Under the pieces are notes generated by a model. The model was not told the origin of the DNA and did not search any database. It worked only from the letters and a program-made list of their open reading frames with translations. Shown piece after piece: positions 23,401-36,258 of a DNA stretch of 64,000 nt. Source of the DNA: Chrysoperla carnea (lineage: Eukaryota > Arthropoda > Insecta > Neuroptera > Chrysopidae); the NCBI RefSeq assembly GCF_905475395.1, contig NC_058337.1, positions 86,174,368-86,238,367 of the forward strand. The letters run 5' to 3'. The translations under genes and the position numbers were made by a program. Numbering within the stretch: the first letter of the stretch is position 1; each line of letters opens with the position of its first letter.

Positions 23401-26400
23401 TTAACCACTATTTAAACTTTTATATAAAACCTGAAAACTCGAAGCTAGCACCTTATCGAATAGTAAAGCCATACTTTCCAAAATGGTTGAAATTCCAAAA
23501 CTTTAATAAAGCAATACTGGATCATTTAGAACTTTTTTAATTTCTTTTGATATAAAGTTTTTTTTATGGATTTTCGGTTTCACCAAAAGTAGAACGGATT
23601 GTCTAAAGTGTGAAATAAATAAAATTTTAATACATGTGAAATAATCACTTCAATATATATGAATATATGTAGAGCATAACTTACTTGTTATATCTATTGC
23701 CTATAAGTCTCTAAGTTATGAATTTTTTTTCTACTTCTTTTAGAGATTGTGTGGGGATATTTTAAATTTTTTTACATTCATTGAAGTGATTTAAATGAAA
23801 TCCTCTTTACCATGAAATAATTTTTAAGCATCAAATAATGTCAATTTTTTTATCTTTAATATTACCGCGGTACCCTGATAGCTGGAACTTCAAATTCTTT
23901 TGTGGAACTCTGGAAAAAAGCTGAATCAAATTACAGTGTTGGTACATACTTTGGATAAGTGATGTCTCAAAATATTACTTCAATCAAATTGAATTCTATT
24001 GCTATATTTTTATATAGGAATAATGTAAAACAGACAAATGGTGGAAAAATGGATCTAACGAAATCTTCTTCAACTAACGAAGATCTTGAATGATAAAAAA
24101 AAATTTTAAACAAAGTTACAGGAAATAAAATTTACTACAATTTACCGTCACATCATTTTTTCTAGGTTTATTATTTATAGAAAAATTTACATTTACGTTC
24201 CAAACATAAAAGTTTTTTTCGAAATTTGATATCTTCTTTTAAATAACTTTTAATTACTACAATTTTTTCGGAAATATGTTAAAATTTTGTGTTCTAGAAT
24301 ATTCCCGTTCTGTAAATATTAAGCTCAGCAAAAAGATGGTCTGATTGTAAAATATAGTAAATTGTATTTGTTTATTATAAAAATTTCAGTTTCCTAAAAT
24401 TCGTCAAGTAAAGATTAAAAAAGATATTAACAAAGCCCTATAACTCGCTAACAAAGCGTCAAATCGAAAAACAGCCAGAAATTTTTCGTCTTATAAAAAT
24501 ATTGTTAATGCATATTCTAGAATCAAAAATAAAATAGGTAAGTTTTGGTACCAAACTCTCGAGAAGAAGAAATATATCATGCAATCTAGATAGTAATCTG
24601 TACTTAACATGTATGTTTAAAGATTATTTCTAATAAAAATGAACACATTATTAAAATTATAACTGTTTCCCTCTTAACATTTCTTAACTTACAATTATTA
24701 TTAATTTTTATAACAAAAAGACGACAAAAAAGAAATGTAACGCTTAAGTATTTCCTACAATACAAGAGAGAAATTAATATATTACTTTACCATGATACTT
24801 ACTGTAGTACTCTTTGTAGGCACTTACATTTCTTTTGCATTTTTTTAGAAACATAAATAATTAACTTATATGAGAATTATACAGATAGAGTAATACAAAA
24901 ATTTTCATTATCGTAGAACATTGATTTCACACAACTAACACAGAAGTAGAAAAAATTCAAGATTTCATGTTCAAAAAGACTAAACTTAACATAGATCTAA
25001 TCTTGTTACAAATTTTTCGACGTAAACGTTTTTCATTGCTTTTAAAAATAGAAAAAACACACCTAAAACTACCCATTTCATTTCCTTGCTCGCCAGAATG
25101 ATGAAGTTTTTCTATTCGACGCGTAATAGAGTTAAATTAACTGATTGCTTCGAAAAATTTTAAGATAAGTCGCACTACTCCAAAAATGAGTAAAAACACC
25201 TTCAAAATTTCCTTTTTTCATAGAAAGATGCAGATTAAAAACCAAACTAGTCGATTTTACTTTTGACGTAAATTTCCATCTTATATTAAAAACCGATAAT
25301 TTTCACCGCAAACCCTCTTTAATACCCTACTAATTTGGTTTTTAATTTGCTCTTTTTACATATCATAGACTGTTTGTTCCTGTTATATGGGGAAATGTTC
25401 GACCGGGGAGTCAGGCTTGTGAGCAAGCCAGCGAGCTCCGTAGCCGAAAGTCGCCTGCCTTATTGTCCGATGGAAGTAATGTCAATGTTAAGAGGTTGGA
25501 CTAAGCGAGGACAAGTGGGTTTAAGGATTAGATGTGGTTCATTTGTCTTAAAAGTTGACATTTTTTATATTATAAGGGCATTTTCTAAATTGGGTGATGT
25601 ATGGAGGGTGTAAGTGGTGAATAGGAGCGTCTCTAAATGAATAAATGATATACATATTCTTACTAGCTTTTAATTTGCTTCGCATTTAACTAGACACAGG
25701 TAGTATGAAGAATGATTGTATTTACAAACCCCTTCTTCTGGAGTTTGAAAACTGGGTGGCTCTTTGTCTTGAGTCAGTGTGTAACTTCACTAACACATAG
25801 AGGGGACAAAGTTCTGATAAGAGTTTCCATGAAGGTTAAACATATTTTCCCGATAAAGAATCCATTTCATCTTTGGCTCATCAGTAATCTCTATTACTCC
25901 ATTTGGACGTAGAGTAAAAATAAATACGGGCAGAAATTCAACTAAGAAAAGTTTTCATAGATTTGCATTTAGATTAGAATCATTGTAAATTCCATAGTTT
26001 TGTAATACCTCATGTAATGTAATGTTAATATTTACAATACCTATCTGATATGATAGCTAGGTATATGGTTTTAATATGATTTTATACAGCAATAAAAAAA
26101 GAGGGAAAAATATTAAAATATAAAGAATGAAAACAATAAACAAAAGAGTTCATCATAATTTTTAGCTAAATAACAGCAGCAACAGAAAACAATCACATAA
26201 TTAACTAGAATTTTATTATTAATCATTCCACATAAAGTGAATCAAACATATGTAATTTTTTTTTTTATTAATACCCAGTATTTCATTTTTATTACAAACT
26301 GCTGATCGTGAATCATTTTAATTTTCTAATAACGGAAATCATTTTAAGAAACTTTTTCACTTCCACGTATATTCACACTATTATAACGTAAAAGTTTTAG

Positions 26401-26726
26401 TAGGTAAGTTGTACACAGGTTCCATATCCAATATTTATCTGAAATTTGCAACAAATCTTTTTGTTGAACCTCGTCCAATGAATGCATACGCTAATGCATC
26501 GTCCTACCTGGACCTACAAAATTAAATAACTAATTATACAAAGCGTACTAGGGTTGCCGCCTCACATCACTTCAAGGCTATGCGTTATGATTGGCATTCG
26601 CCCAACGATTACCCTTTGATCTTATAACATGTAATCGTTACAGTTCACCCAAGGGAACAGTATCATAAAATGTGTGTGACTGAATCATTAAAACACTACA
26701 CGTTTCTCTTACAAGCATCCACTACT
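23401..26726. other. Intergenic DNA without recognised features
   Basis: Mostly AT-rich. A somewhat GC-richer patch at 25398-25480 sits inside an open frame (25335-25613), but its translation resembles nothing known to me and has no codon-level support. Confidence 0.4.
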
Positions 26727-26968
26727 TTTGACGGTTAACAAGATGGATCCTACCGACCCAAGACCCAATTGACTAATATTGCTCATTTACGAACCCAACC
26801 TCACTTTTTACGTCCTGAGCACACTATAAAAATTTCAGCTTGATATCTATTTTCGTTTTTGATTTATCGTGTCCACAGACAGACAGACTATGGACACGAA
26901 TCATCAAATTTTGTTCGTCGCATCCAAATTTTTAAGCGTTACAAACTTGGGACTAAACTTTTATAAAC
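26727..26968 (-). repeat. Family A repeat, partial copy
   Basis: It covers the blocks ACGGTTAACAAGATGG, GACCCAAGACCCAATTGAC, TTTCAGCTTGATATCTATTT, ACAGACAGACAGAC and GCGTTACAAACTTGGGACTA. Both ends are missing. Confidence 0.75.
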
Positions 26969-28126
26969 AGCTTTTAATATTAATAGAAAATCAAAAAAAA
27001 TAAAATTTTTACTTTCTCGTAAAAAAAAGTTATTTTTAGTTTATTCGAAAACAACACCACATTGACAATCAGTTTTCAGTCTAATTGCTTTCTCATAAAA
27101 CACTCACATTTCAATATAAATGCTGCTCAATTAAATTCAATATCTTCTGAAAAATAACGAATGATTCAAAGTACATTTGACTCTAGAAACTAGGTCTTAC
27201 CCTACATATCAAAATGAAGCTAATTACGAATTACGATTAATTATTACATTACGAATACGATGGTATAGGGTTCTATTAGTAAAAGTAGGAAAATATTAGG
27301 GCTGCCACGGTTTTATTATTTTCCACATATTTTTTATATGCAATAAGTAAGGAAACTCGATGGAGGTAATTTACTACTCGTAACTTTCTTACTTCTTAAC
27401 TGAATTACTTAATGGGCGTAATCGTTAGGTGAGTTTTATTAATTTAATATAGCCTTGCCGAGATATTGGGCAGCAACTATAGCACGTTTTGAAGAATTAT
27501 TATACATTGCCTTGTATAAAGTATTAAGTTTTAGAAAATACCTACAGTGTTTTCAAAAGCAGACCTTCACAAATATTATTTTCTCAATATAAGAGCGATA
27601 AATTTTTTTTACTGAACAGAGAAAGGGTAAAATTTTTTTTAAAATAACAAAAGATTTATAAATTTCCCAGTCGCCGCTGATTTATTAAACTATTTACAAG
27701 ATGTAAGTATATTATTCAGTATAAAATTAATAATAAATGAGCAAAATAAATCGTCGAATAATCAATGAAACACATAAAGAGTTGGTATACAGAAAATAAA
27801 ACATTTTAACATGACAATACTTTTAATTAAAGCAGGCAAAACTAGAACGCGAGCGCCGAAATTTCTTTTTCAGTTATCATAGTTTAATTGCGTATTATTG
27901 GTTATTTTTAGAAACGAGTCGATGACTGGAGCATTGAGTAAATTCTATCAGAGACTCAAAATTAACCGAAAGCACTCTGTTCCTACCCGAAACGCAACTC
28001 TGTGCCTACCCTTTCGTCACAAAAAAGTTAATTTTAAAAAATGGCTGGAATTTTCTTATCGAAATAAGGTAAGAATGAAGATCATTTGGCACCTGGTTGT
28101 GATTGCAGTTGCTATTGCATTTATTG
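26969..28126. other. Intergenic DNA without recognised features
   Basis: AT-rich. The short open frame 27898-28146 is partly in the foldback element that follows and has no recognisable domain. Confidence 0.4.
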
Positions 28127-28691
28127 TCGTAGAAACGAAGCAATGAATTTCAAAAAATGTTAACAGTTAGTCGGATTTGAGTGCGGTTTTCGTCATTCGA
28201 TTCGTTAAAGAGTTAAGAAATTTTGTGAAAAAATGATTCAAAAGTTACTCGGAGGTTTTTGGGATCGCTGAACACGAATATTGCCACAGGATTAGACACC
28301 AGGTACCTCAGACATCAATTTTGTCGTGCTATTCGTGTTCAGCGACCTCAAAAACCCCCGTGTCACAAGTTTGGACCGATTATATAACGAAATTTCCGAA
28401 AACTCCAGGACGCGACGGGGATACCGTTTACCCTGCGCACCAGGTTCCTCATTTTCCTCACTATTAACCGAATTGTGAATTTAGTATATATTATGACTAC
28501 TTTAAAATGCAATTATAAAATGCATATTATTTATGCAAATTGCATATTTTGATTTCTCATAAATCAATTTAGGTCACCAAATTTTCGGACGTTCTAACGA
28601 ATCGAATGCCGAAAACCGCATTCAAAACCGAGTTACTGTTCAAAATTTTCGAACTTTGGCTGTTTTTAGTGTTTCGTTTCTGCGACTATTA
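28127..28691. mobile_element. Nested foldback element: outer ~90-bp inverted arms around an inner hairpin
   Basis: The outer arms 28127-28210 and 28594-28691 are imperfect reverse complements (CGTAGAAACGAAGCAATG, GAGTGCGGTTTTCGTCATTC, GATTCGTTA). Inside, 28251-28282 and 28329-28361 form a second hairpin (GGTTTTTGGGATCGCTGAAC, then ACGAAT). An ATGCAATTATAAAATGCATA block at about 28507 is shared with the related half-copy at 39583-39770. No ORF; class unknown. Confidence 0.65.
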
Positions 28692-31135
28692 CTAGTAAAT
28701 ACGTTTTTGTTTTTACTAGTTCAGCACTCGTACTATAGAAAGCTGTCGTACTAAGAAATTATGGTATTTTCTTATCAATTAGCAACCGCAAGAGCTCTGC
28801 TAGGTTGATTTTTCTTGAAATATATATGCAAAGAGTATACATGTAAATTTTCAAACAATAAACAACAACAGAAAGAGCAGTTCAATAGTTCTCAGTCTAA
28901 AATAACTCATGTGCTTCCTTGTAACTATTGGATTTACCTACAAAATCCACATTTTCTGTACATTTATTATCACACATCGGATATTAAAGAAATTACACAT
29001 TTTTTTTATATGAATGAGATTCAAACAAATATGATTTGAAATTCAAATTTTAAAATAATAATAATTCTAAACTGTACGTACACACGTTCTTTTTTTTTAT
29101 ATAAAAAGATATAATAAATTGTTATTACATTTATATCGTCATTTCCGTTCTATCTCCTTTAAAAAAAACACTGTTATGAACCAAATAAGAATGAAATTAA
29201 TTGAACTAAGTACAATGTTACTTACTTATTAATAATATGAAATATATATACAGTGTTGTTCAGAAATAAATGCAGTTTCTATAAACACGCTACTCCTACA
29301 CTGATAAAGAATGATATAACTTCTTAGATACATGATTTTGATGTGAGCCAACCTAGACACGTTCATAAATTCTTGTTTGAATGAATTGTGTTTTCTATGC
29401 GGATAATTTACAATTTGATAGCTAAAAAGCCGGGTGTTTAAGGCCCAATACTCCACCCGAAAGGTAATTTTTCCTATTGTTATCAATAAAAATTTTTATT
29501 CTGATGGTAACCTAAACGAAGCTTTCGTTTCATAATCATGCTGGCCACCATTACCAGATTGGTGACATTACCGTTGATAATGAAAAATACATAAAAATTA
29601 AATATCAAAGTGTCCGAGCTGGGCAGTATTTAAGAACCAAATATGACGAATTCGACATTTAAGGAACCGTAGCTATCACTATAATTATGATGAAAGGACA
29701 TTAAAGAATATTATCCAGCATTAAGTATAAGAAAGGGTTTTGGAAGATGAAAGCAATTAGTTCTGTTAAAGGTTTAATTTCTTAATTTTTTTTGTAAAAT
29801 TTTTTTCTTTTCTTTTCTTATACTACATTATTTTATAATATCACATAAAAGGCAAAAATTGGATATTTCAAAATTCAGAAAATTTTGTCATAATTAGTGA
29901 TATTAAATTCCGTACCTTAAAAAAATAACAGATTATTCAAAAATTCTTTAATAAATTTAAATGAAAAGAGAAGGGAAGAGGATAATTGTCGTAAATAGTA
30001 ATAAAATGATATAAATTGCGGAAATTTTTATGAACTGAATTCAATCTAAATGTGCTAAGTAAAATTTTTTCACCATTACATTCTTATGTAATACCATAAT
30101 GTTTGAACATCATTGTTTATAAAAATGATTGATGTATGAATGCCTTATATGCGGTATCTTTTTAAAAAAAGTACATGGTGCCATTCTAATCACTTATTTT
30201 TGTAACACATATGTGTCTAGCCTTATGGAATATTGATTTTTGAAAAGAGCTCCTTCCATCATATCCGGGTCAGTTTTGATCAGATTTCGATTATCACTTT
30301 TTAGTTGCGTTAAAACTCGCTTTAGGATTAAATTCAATTGTATTTAACTATCTAACTCTTAGTAACTTATGATTCAATCTAACAATTTTACTAAAAATTG
30401 GAAAAAAAACGTGATCTTTATGGTTTAGTTTTTTTAAAAACATTTACTAGTGAGTCGTCAAATTTAAAGATATCGGACAAATTTTTATACTATTTTTTAA
30501 CTTATCTGTGGTGTTAAAGCGGATATAAGAATTAAGAGAAATAAAACTTTTTTTATTTTTTAACTAACGTAAATCAAGCCATTGCAAGCAGGTTGTTACA
30601 ATGATATACTTCGACTGACGGAAATAAAACTAGCGTTAACAAAAGATTTTAACTATTATTACTATCCTTATTTATTTATTTGGTAATTGTCAATGATGTA
30701 TGGCTTATCACATTTACAATTTTACATTTATGATACATCATAAGCAGTGCTAGAAAATTTCTAAATGCAATAGGCCTTGGTCCTAAAATTTTTTTATTGT
30801 TAAATCAATTTTTGGATAACAAAAAAAACTATGGAAATATGAAGGATTTAAAAGTATAACTAAATTAAAGGGTTAGACGTGGTAAAATGTCAAAAACTAA
30901 TGAATCATTACCACAAACCAAATCATGGTTAATACAGTTAATATGCCGGGATACATGGAAAAGTTGGGAAACAGCACCGAACGAATTAAATGAAACAGTT
31001 TTTGTAACGTATTTACAGGACCCCGAGGAACATTCAGCAAACTTAACCAAGGTATAGGAAAGCATAGGTCTCCAACGGGGGGAATATGTAGCCCAAAATT
31101 TTTATGAAATACTTATTGTATCTTAATGTAGGCCT
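28692..31135. other. Intergenic AT-rich DNA
   Basis: No gene or bounded repeat is recognised in this stretch. Its small ORFs are of the size expected by chance. Confidence 0.4.
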
Positions 31136-31383
31136 CTAGTAGGTATTTTTGGTTGCTGAATACGAATCCGATGTCAGATTACACGGATTCTGTTATTCGG
31201 AAAACCGAAAATCGTGCCATTTTTGCCAGTAACTAAAAATTAAATATTTTTTTCCAAACTTAGTCTCTAGAAACTCTTAAAACCTTGATATAATAGTGTA
31301 CATAAAAAATTTCACGATTTTCGAAATACGGTACAGATTGTTGTGTTTCGAATTCACAATCAGCTACAAAAAATATCTACTAG
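31136..31383. mobile_element. Small TIR element (MITE-like), CTAGTAG termini
   Basis: The left end CTAGTAGGTATTTTTGGTTG, then CTGAATACGAAT, is inverted at the right end as ATTC..CAATCAGCTACAAAAAAT and ATCTACTAG. The 248-bp body has no ORF. The terminus resembles the inner hairpin of the foldback at 28251-28361, so the two may be related. Confidence 0.6.
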
Positions 31384-32013
31384 ATGACAAGTTTAAGACG
31401 AAATAAGGATTTCAAAATAATCATTTGGGCTACATATGCACTCCGCTGTGACCCTATGCCCCCCCCCCGTGACTACTTTATGTTGGTTGTATGCTCTTTG
31501 GGGTCCTATAAACATGTTATAATAATTTTCAGTAAAATCGGCGCTGTTTTCCAATTTTTCCACTATCGACACTTCTGCGCGTTATGCCTAAACATCCTGT
31601 AGTATGGTACATTTACCTCATTACGTAATAATACAACGATATTTCATAACTTTTCGATGACGTCATAATACTATAATATTTAAGTTTACATGCTATTATG
31701 AGTCAAAAATAGCTTAAAAATTTATAATTATTGATTCATTATCAAACAAAAATTTTCATTAATAAAATAGTTGTGAGCCTACGCATGGCATTATCAAAAA
31801 AGTATACAAAATATAATAACAATACTAATACTACCCACCACTAGTGATACCAAACAATGTGAGCCATACTAATTAATTCAAAAATGTTTTTTACCCATGT
31901 ACTGTAAGAGAATTGCTTAATAATTTTTGTATTGTTAATTCTTTTTAAGTTACTGGTGTAATGAGCAATGACCCCAATTTAAAATTTTTGAATTCTATTG
32001 TTTTGTTATAAAA

Positions 32014-32596
32014 TCACCAAATAAAAATAAAAACTTTCAACAAAAAGAGAATCGACTTCAAAAGAAAAACTTTTCCAAAACAAATTAATATGCACCAAAA
32101 AATAAAAACGATAATATAATGTAGTTAAAATTATTGTTATTATTGGAGTCGATGTCAGCCAAGGAAACAACTCTGACAGAACAGTTTGCTACATTAGCTT
32201 GGCTAACACCGACTCCAAAAATAACAATAATTTTAACTACATTAAATTATCGTTATTTTTTTACTATTTAGTGCATAATTAATTTGTTTTGGAAAATGTT
32301 TCTTTTGAAGGCGGTTTTCATTTTGTTAAAAGTTTTTTTATTTTGTGATTTTTAGTGAATCTGAAGTACACTAACAAATTTATCACTAAAAAAAGAATCA
32401 TCGAAATCGGTTGGCGTGATATTGAGTTATTCGTCCTCTTGTCGTGCATACTTGAAATGGGCTAAAGAACCAGCTTTCAAATAGATAAAGAATCATCAAA
32501 ATCGGTTCACCCAGTTCAAAGTTCTGAGGTACCACACATTAAAAAAAATACAATCGAATTGATAACCTCCTCCTTTTTTATTTGAAGTCGGTAAAA
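32014..32596 (-). mobile_element. Foldback element with ~150-bp inverted arms plus a unique tail
   Basis: The left arm is 32014-32164 and the right arm 32194-32356. They share CAAAACAAATTAAT, AACGATAAT and TGTAGTTAAAATTATTGTTA, then GGAGTCG, around a loop of about 30 bases. A non-palindromic tail continues to TTTGAAGTCGGT (32596). A second copy lies in opposite orientation at 40372-40905. From memory, the ACCGACTTCAAA..GGAGGAGGTT terminus is widespread in insect genomes. I cannot name its class. Confidence 0.7.
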
Positions 32597-32825
32597 AAAG
32601 AAAAACCTTATTTTTAAATGTGACATAACCTCTATCTACATATAAAGATTTGTAGAAATTTTCCCACAGGCGATAATTTTCGATACCACTACATGCAAGA
32701 AAATATAAAAGAGGTAATGCGCAACATATTATTAAAAGATTCAGCATTCTGTGGCATATTCCTAAATTGAGAGATGATAAAACATAATCTACTCCATCTT
32801 CTGTGTAGTCCATTTTAAGAACCAA
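32597..32825 (-). other. Unrecognised open frame abutting the foldback element
   Basis: A minus-strand frame starting at 32825 has an 18-residue hydrophobic run (LNLLIICCALPLLYFLAC) and then a more polar stretch (ENYRLWENFYKSLYVDR) before reading into the foldback tail. I recognise no domain. It could be a broken membrane-protein exon or chance. The frame has no splice or conservation support. Confidence 0.15.
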
Positions 32826-34381
32826 TCGATCGATTTTATTTCGGTATCATGGTTAAATAGAGAATTTTATGCGCTTTCAAATGAAGTATCACAAGGTTGG
32901 AAGTGCCATTTTAAATTTCAAAAAGGGAGAGGATGGGAGTGAAGGAATGGAAAAAAAATTAAAATTTCAACTAACTGTATTTCTGCGAAAACTCATTAAT
33001 TTTTGTACCTCAATAGCTCATTTTAAAATTTGTACTGTATCAATTATATTCCTTAAAAATGCGTTAATTTTCGTATAGCGTTTTAATCTTTACCTAAAAT
33101 TAGTATTTGAGAATATTTTCTCCATTCCATAAAAATTTGACACTAAAATTTTTTCGAATTTATTATTGCACCACTAAAGTTGTAGCACCTACTCATTAAC
33201 ATTTATCGACCTATGTTTTTGAAGATTGCTATTATTCTTAAGTTTATGATTTTTCTTGGTTTAAGTTATCTAAAATTTTGATTATATAAGCATCATCATG
33301 GCTGAATAATTGTGATTATAGCCGAAATTTCAAATTAAACTTATTCGTTTAGAATTAGTTAAAATCTTCTCTATTTTTCTAAATGAAAAGTACAGTAGGT
33401 ATCTCGAAATTAACTCAATTTTGACAAAAAGATTGCATACACAAATTTTAAGGTCGATCTGACCTTTTGCATACGATACTGCATTCAAGGTCAGGTCTTG
33501 TAGAAGTATTTCACTAATTAGATATGCTCTTTTATTTTATTTAATAAATTATTGCTTGGTACCAGAATAGTATTTTTTTGATAATAAAAACTTCAAATTA
33601 AACTGTTTTGTGTATATTGAAATACAAATATTTTAATGTTCTATTAATTAATAAATTGTATGCAGGTATTAAATTACAAATTATTAAAAATGTTATTAAA
33701 TTATATTAATTATTATGAAATTAAATATGTACTTCGTATAACATTAATTATGATATTTTTACTCATTAATTTATTGTATAATACGTTTTAACTAAAACTA
33801 CTCAATTGCATTTTCCTATTAATTGAAGTTATAAAAATATTGAAAATAATATGCTCTTTAAAAACATAATAAAAATTTCATTTTTTGCTCTTTAAAAACA
33901 TAAAATAATTGACTAGGCTAAAGTATAATGGTTATCAAAATAAACAGAAGTTTTCATTGCGTATAAATTCTGGGAAGTTGAGAAACATCACTGATCAGAT
34001 CAGTTATGACATACTATAAGTATACAATGACCCTTAAAAAAAATTTTTAATACGCTTTTTATTACCCGACTGTCAAGGAATGGTTATGTTTTTTGCACGT
34101 ATCTTGTATGTATGTATATATATTTGTTTGTAAATATATTTATTTATCACCTCGTATCGTCCAAACGGCTCAGTGGCTTTCAACGTTTAAGGTATCATTA
34201 TATTTGTCTCAAACACCCAAGTATTCTAATAATAATTAAAGGAAATTAAAAGGAGGTTACAAAAATATAAGTTATATGTTTAAATTTAATTAGGAAGAAT
34301 AAATTGGTTTAAATTTTCAATATGGTATAATGGGAGGGTTTTTTTAGTGCTGGGGCACAAAAAAGTCTAAAATGAAATAAA
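32826..34381. other. Intergenic AT-rich DNA
   Basis: No gene or bounded repeat is recognised. Confidence 0.4.
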
Positions 34382-34383
34382 TA

Positions 34384-34791
34384 CAGTCAAACCTGGATAA
34401 GCGAGAGTTCAAGGGAATACAATCCCACTCTCGCTTATAGAGGTTTTTTCACTATCCCGAGTTTCTCGATAATGCAGGTACATGGATAGCGTTTCTCTCT
34501 TATAGAGGTACGTAGCAATAACAAGTCACAGCAAGTACGAATGTAGTAAATTGTAGCTATAGTTCCTCATAAATAATATAAATAAATAAAGCTCGACTTT
34601 CGCTTATAGAGGTATAGATAAGTAACAGTCTCACTTACGGAGTTCCATAAGGGAAAAACGACTCTCTCTTGCAGAGGTTTCTGTTTCTCGCTAATGATGG
34701 TTTTGGGAGCTTAAAATGACGGGTCTTGGCTATTACTCTCACTTATAGAGTTTTCTCACTTACCCAGTTCTCACTTACCCAGGTTTGACTA
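34384..34791. mobile_element. pogo/Tigger-like MITE with internal subrepeats
   Basis: It starts TA|CAGTCAAACCTGGATAAGC and ends CACTTACCCAGGTTTGACT, forming inverted termini of the CAGT type seen in pogo/Tigger (Tc1/mariner) elements. Inside, a motif close to CTCTCGCTTATAGAGGT recurs about five times (near 34428, 34497, 34597, 34663 and 34738). Length is 408 bp with no ORF. Confidence 0.75.
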
Positions 34792-34795
34792 TGTA

Positions 34796-34870
34796 TTTAT
34801 GTAACGGAAACTTTGAACGTGATTTTCATCCACTTAGAACTTCCGATTGAATTGAAACTTGGCACACTTA
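34796..34870 (+). repeat. Short dispersed repeat shared with 48664-48740
   Basis: TATGTAACGGAAACTTTGAACGTGATTT and the following bases recur near 48664 with few changes. Boundaries and class are unknown. Confidence 0.5.
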
Positions 34871-35129
34871 TCAAAGACTGACGAAAATACAATAATTTAA
34901 TAAGTTTGTCCGATAATCCAGATCATGATCTTCAGGTTTAGCGACTAACTAAAATATCTTTGATGGTGGAAGCGCAGATAACATTCCATAATAATAACAA
35001 ATAATAATTTAAAAACACTCTTATATTTTGTAACGAGCTGAACTAAAAAGCAGAAAATAATTTCTGTAAGTAAAAAAAAAGAGCGATTCAGAAATAAATC
35101 ATCTAACCGTAAATAAGCTTGAGGTGCCT

Positions 35130-35290
35130 TTTAAGGATGTACGAGCATGACAACAATGTTTGATTTCAAGGTTCAAAATTTTTTTATCGATAGGCTTTTA
35201 CTCAAAGAATATGTTAATATTATTAAAATTTCAGATCAAGTATCCATGCAAATTTTTAAGAAAAAAATCATTAAATAGTTTTGTTATAAA
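35130..35290 (+). mobile_element. 5' part of the TTAA/GGATGTACGAGCATG MITE
   Basis: TTAAGGATGTACGAGCATGA and the next ~140 bases match the left part of the element at 17767-18413 (ACAACAATGTTTGATT, CTTTTACTCAAAGAATATG, CAAATTTTTAAGAAAAA). The right end is absent. Confidence 0.7.
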
Positions 35291-35581
35291 ACTTATGTAT
35301 GATCTTTTCAAGATGTAACAAATAAAATTTTCACAAAATTGTGCAAAATATTACAAAATAGACATAATTTTCAAATTTTAAGTACGTAAAAATCATCATA
35401 ACTTCTGTTTTTTTGCAATGTCCCACAATATTGTCATGCAATGAAACAATTAACAAAAGAGATGATAATCATAGATAACATTTTTCTTGTTATATTTAAA
35501 AGACATCCGTCATTCTTGTATGTACATTCATTCGTACAAATTAACTATGTGTGTAATATGTTTTCATTTCCTAATGGCATA

Positions 35582-35698
35582 TAGAGTTCGTACAAAACGA
35601 AGTGGCACCGAGCAAGAGAGAGTGTAGATACGAGTGCACATACATATACATCATACACTCTCTCTTGCTCGGTGCCACTTCGTTTTGTACGAACTCTA
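35582..35698. repeat. Perfect 45-bp-arm hairpin (palindromic element)
   Basis: The arms 35582-35626 and 35654-35698 are exact reverse complements (TAGAGTTCGTACAAAACGAA, then GTGGCACCGAGCAAGAGAGAGTGTA), separated by a 27-base loop. A decayed relative with inverted loop is at 63482-63595. Perfect arms suggest a recent origin or active correction. Confidence 0.9.
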
Positions 35699-35886
35699 CA
35701 ATATATTTTTATAATTTTTTTTATTTATTATTATATTTAAAAAAAATTCTTTTCTTTTAGTCAGAGAAATAAGAACACAATCGTAACAATATTTTTTATA
35801 TAAAATTATATTTTGCAAGGACTCCGTACCATTTGAAGATCTTTGACCTGTTTATGTAAATATTTTGGTTGTTTAGCCTTAATTAA

Positions 35887-36258
35887 ATGTGGTTGGGCGG
35901 CAGGCATGCTAAACGCTTGGGCCTGGTAGTGTATCACGACTACTGCAGGAGCTGTCACAGTGGTGAGGAGGAGGAGACAATGTCTCATCTTCTCTGTCAC
36001 TGCCCAGCTCTTGTCATGAGGAGATGGACTATGAGTCAGCCTCTCTTTGACGACCTGCCCATCCTAAAGTCCGTCGACGTCAAAGCTCTCCTGCTGTTCT
36101 TAAATAGCCACAATGGTTCATGGAGTAGTGGCCGGGAATGGACAAACCCTTTTTCAGTATCACAATGGACTCTATGGAATAAGTGTGTCCCACACCAGGA
36201 CAGCCACTCTAACCTAATCCCTAATTATGAAATTAAAAATATAAATTTTATTTTTTAA
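35887..36258 (+). pseudogene. 3' end of a non-LTR retrotransposon (C-terminal zinc tail of ORF2 plus 3' UTR)
   Basis: The frame encodes LGGRHAKRLGL, then a cysteine/histidine cluster C20-x2-C23-x10-H34-x2-C37-x1-C39 with EEEET before HLLCHCPAL. This is the typical tail after the RNase H region of I/LOA/Jockey-like LINE ORF2 proteins. The remainder of the frame reads through what is evidently 3' UTR (CACAATGGACTCTATGG ... CTCTAACCTAATCC). No reverse transcriptase or endonuclease precedes it, so it is a 5'-truncated dead copy. Confidence 0.75.

Noticed and set aside
25335..25613. 92-codon plus-strand ORF in a GC-richer patch
   Set aside because: No recognisable domain, no splice context and no signal beyond length.
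35806..36000. Minus-strand ORF opposite the LINE fragment
   Set aside because: Antisense of the conserved zinc-tail coding sequence.
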